DNA of 60,947 nucleotides from Caballeronia ptereochthonis (lineage in GTDB: Bacteria > Pseudomonadota > Gammaproteobacteria > Burkholderiales > Burkholderiaceae). A program made the translations under genes and the position numbers. Below the pieces are notes generated by a model. That model ran no database searches and had not been told where the DNA came from. It saw only the letters and a program-made list of their open reading frames with translations. This document shows, piece by piece, positions 60,923 to 60,947 of the stretch (within the stretch, counting starts at the first letter, position 1; every line of letters begins with the position of its first letter). The stretch is taken from contig NZ_FCOB02000043.1 in the NCBI RefSeq assembly GCF_001545075.1, positions 1 through 60,947 of the forward strand, given 5' to 3'.

Positions 60923-60947
60923 GTATATTGCCTTCAGCGTTCGAAAA

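Overview
The window is high-GC proteobacterial DNA with the gene content and order of Burkholderiaceae, most likely Paraburkholderia or Caballeronia. The main evidence is a phaA-phaB-phaR-rimO-bktB order, Burkholderia-type hypothetical proteins, and dispersed hairpin repeats around a 'TCACTTTCTTTGC' arm. This is inferred from protein resemblance and synteny recalled from known genomes; no search was run. No rRNA, tRNA or CRISPR array was seen.

Layout. 1-6.4 kb: polyhydroxyalkanoate genes (end of phaA, phaB, phaR), a HigBA toxin-antitoxin pair with a clear operator, rimO, a PfkB sugar kinase and bktB. 6.4-12.1 kb: a lipoprotein, a MetC-like PLP enzyme, serB, a LysR regulator divergent from an MDR oxidoreductase, and a secreted small protein. 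12.4-16.4 kb: Ku and the multidomain ligase LigD (non-homologous end joining). 16.7-22.2 kb: a light-signalling operon (heme oxygenase, bacteriophytochrome kinase, CheY-like receiver, hybrid kinase). 22.3-27.4 kb: two VOC proteins, a FetAB-type ABC exporter and an AsmA protein.

27.5-32.5 kb is a visibly AT-richer, probably acquired island, all on the minus strand. It carries an exported 227-residue protein, an HExxH metallopeptidase-like ORF and a 984-residue protein with 79-residue repeats. The last two lie in one frame, separated by a single TAA. Upstream sit decayed, fused partial copies of the same two-gene cassette. This looks like an effector/immunity-type tandem array and is the most novel part of the window. 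Next to it (32.8-33.1 kb) is a cluster of DnaA-box-like sequences.

33.3-39.0 kb: a DUF2795-like protein, a small secreted protein, a ClC channel with CBS domains, an aldo/keto reductase, a GST, and a cystathionine gamma-synthase-family enzyme. 39.1-45.8 kb: a three-subunit molybdoenzyme resembling cytoplasmic sulfite dehydrogenase SoeABC, a YeiH-family exporter and a divergent LysR regulator, together a likely sulfite/sulfate module. 46.0-51.5 kb: a complete 2-ketogluconate utilisation operon (kguE, kguK, kguT, kguD, ptxS-like LacI regulator) with a perfect 16-bp palindromic operator in front. 51.5-60.3 kb: a YhfC-like membrane protease, small conserved proteins, a Spy/CpxP-like periplasmic protein, LysR and Lrp regulators, a saccharopine-dehydrogenase-like enzyme, a P-loop kinase, a cation/proton antiporter and a flavin disulfide oxidoreductase. 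The last 0.6 kb is repetitive intergenic sequence, including a pair of inverted repeat copies.
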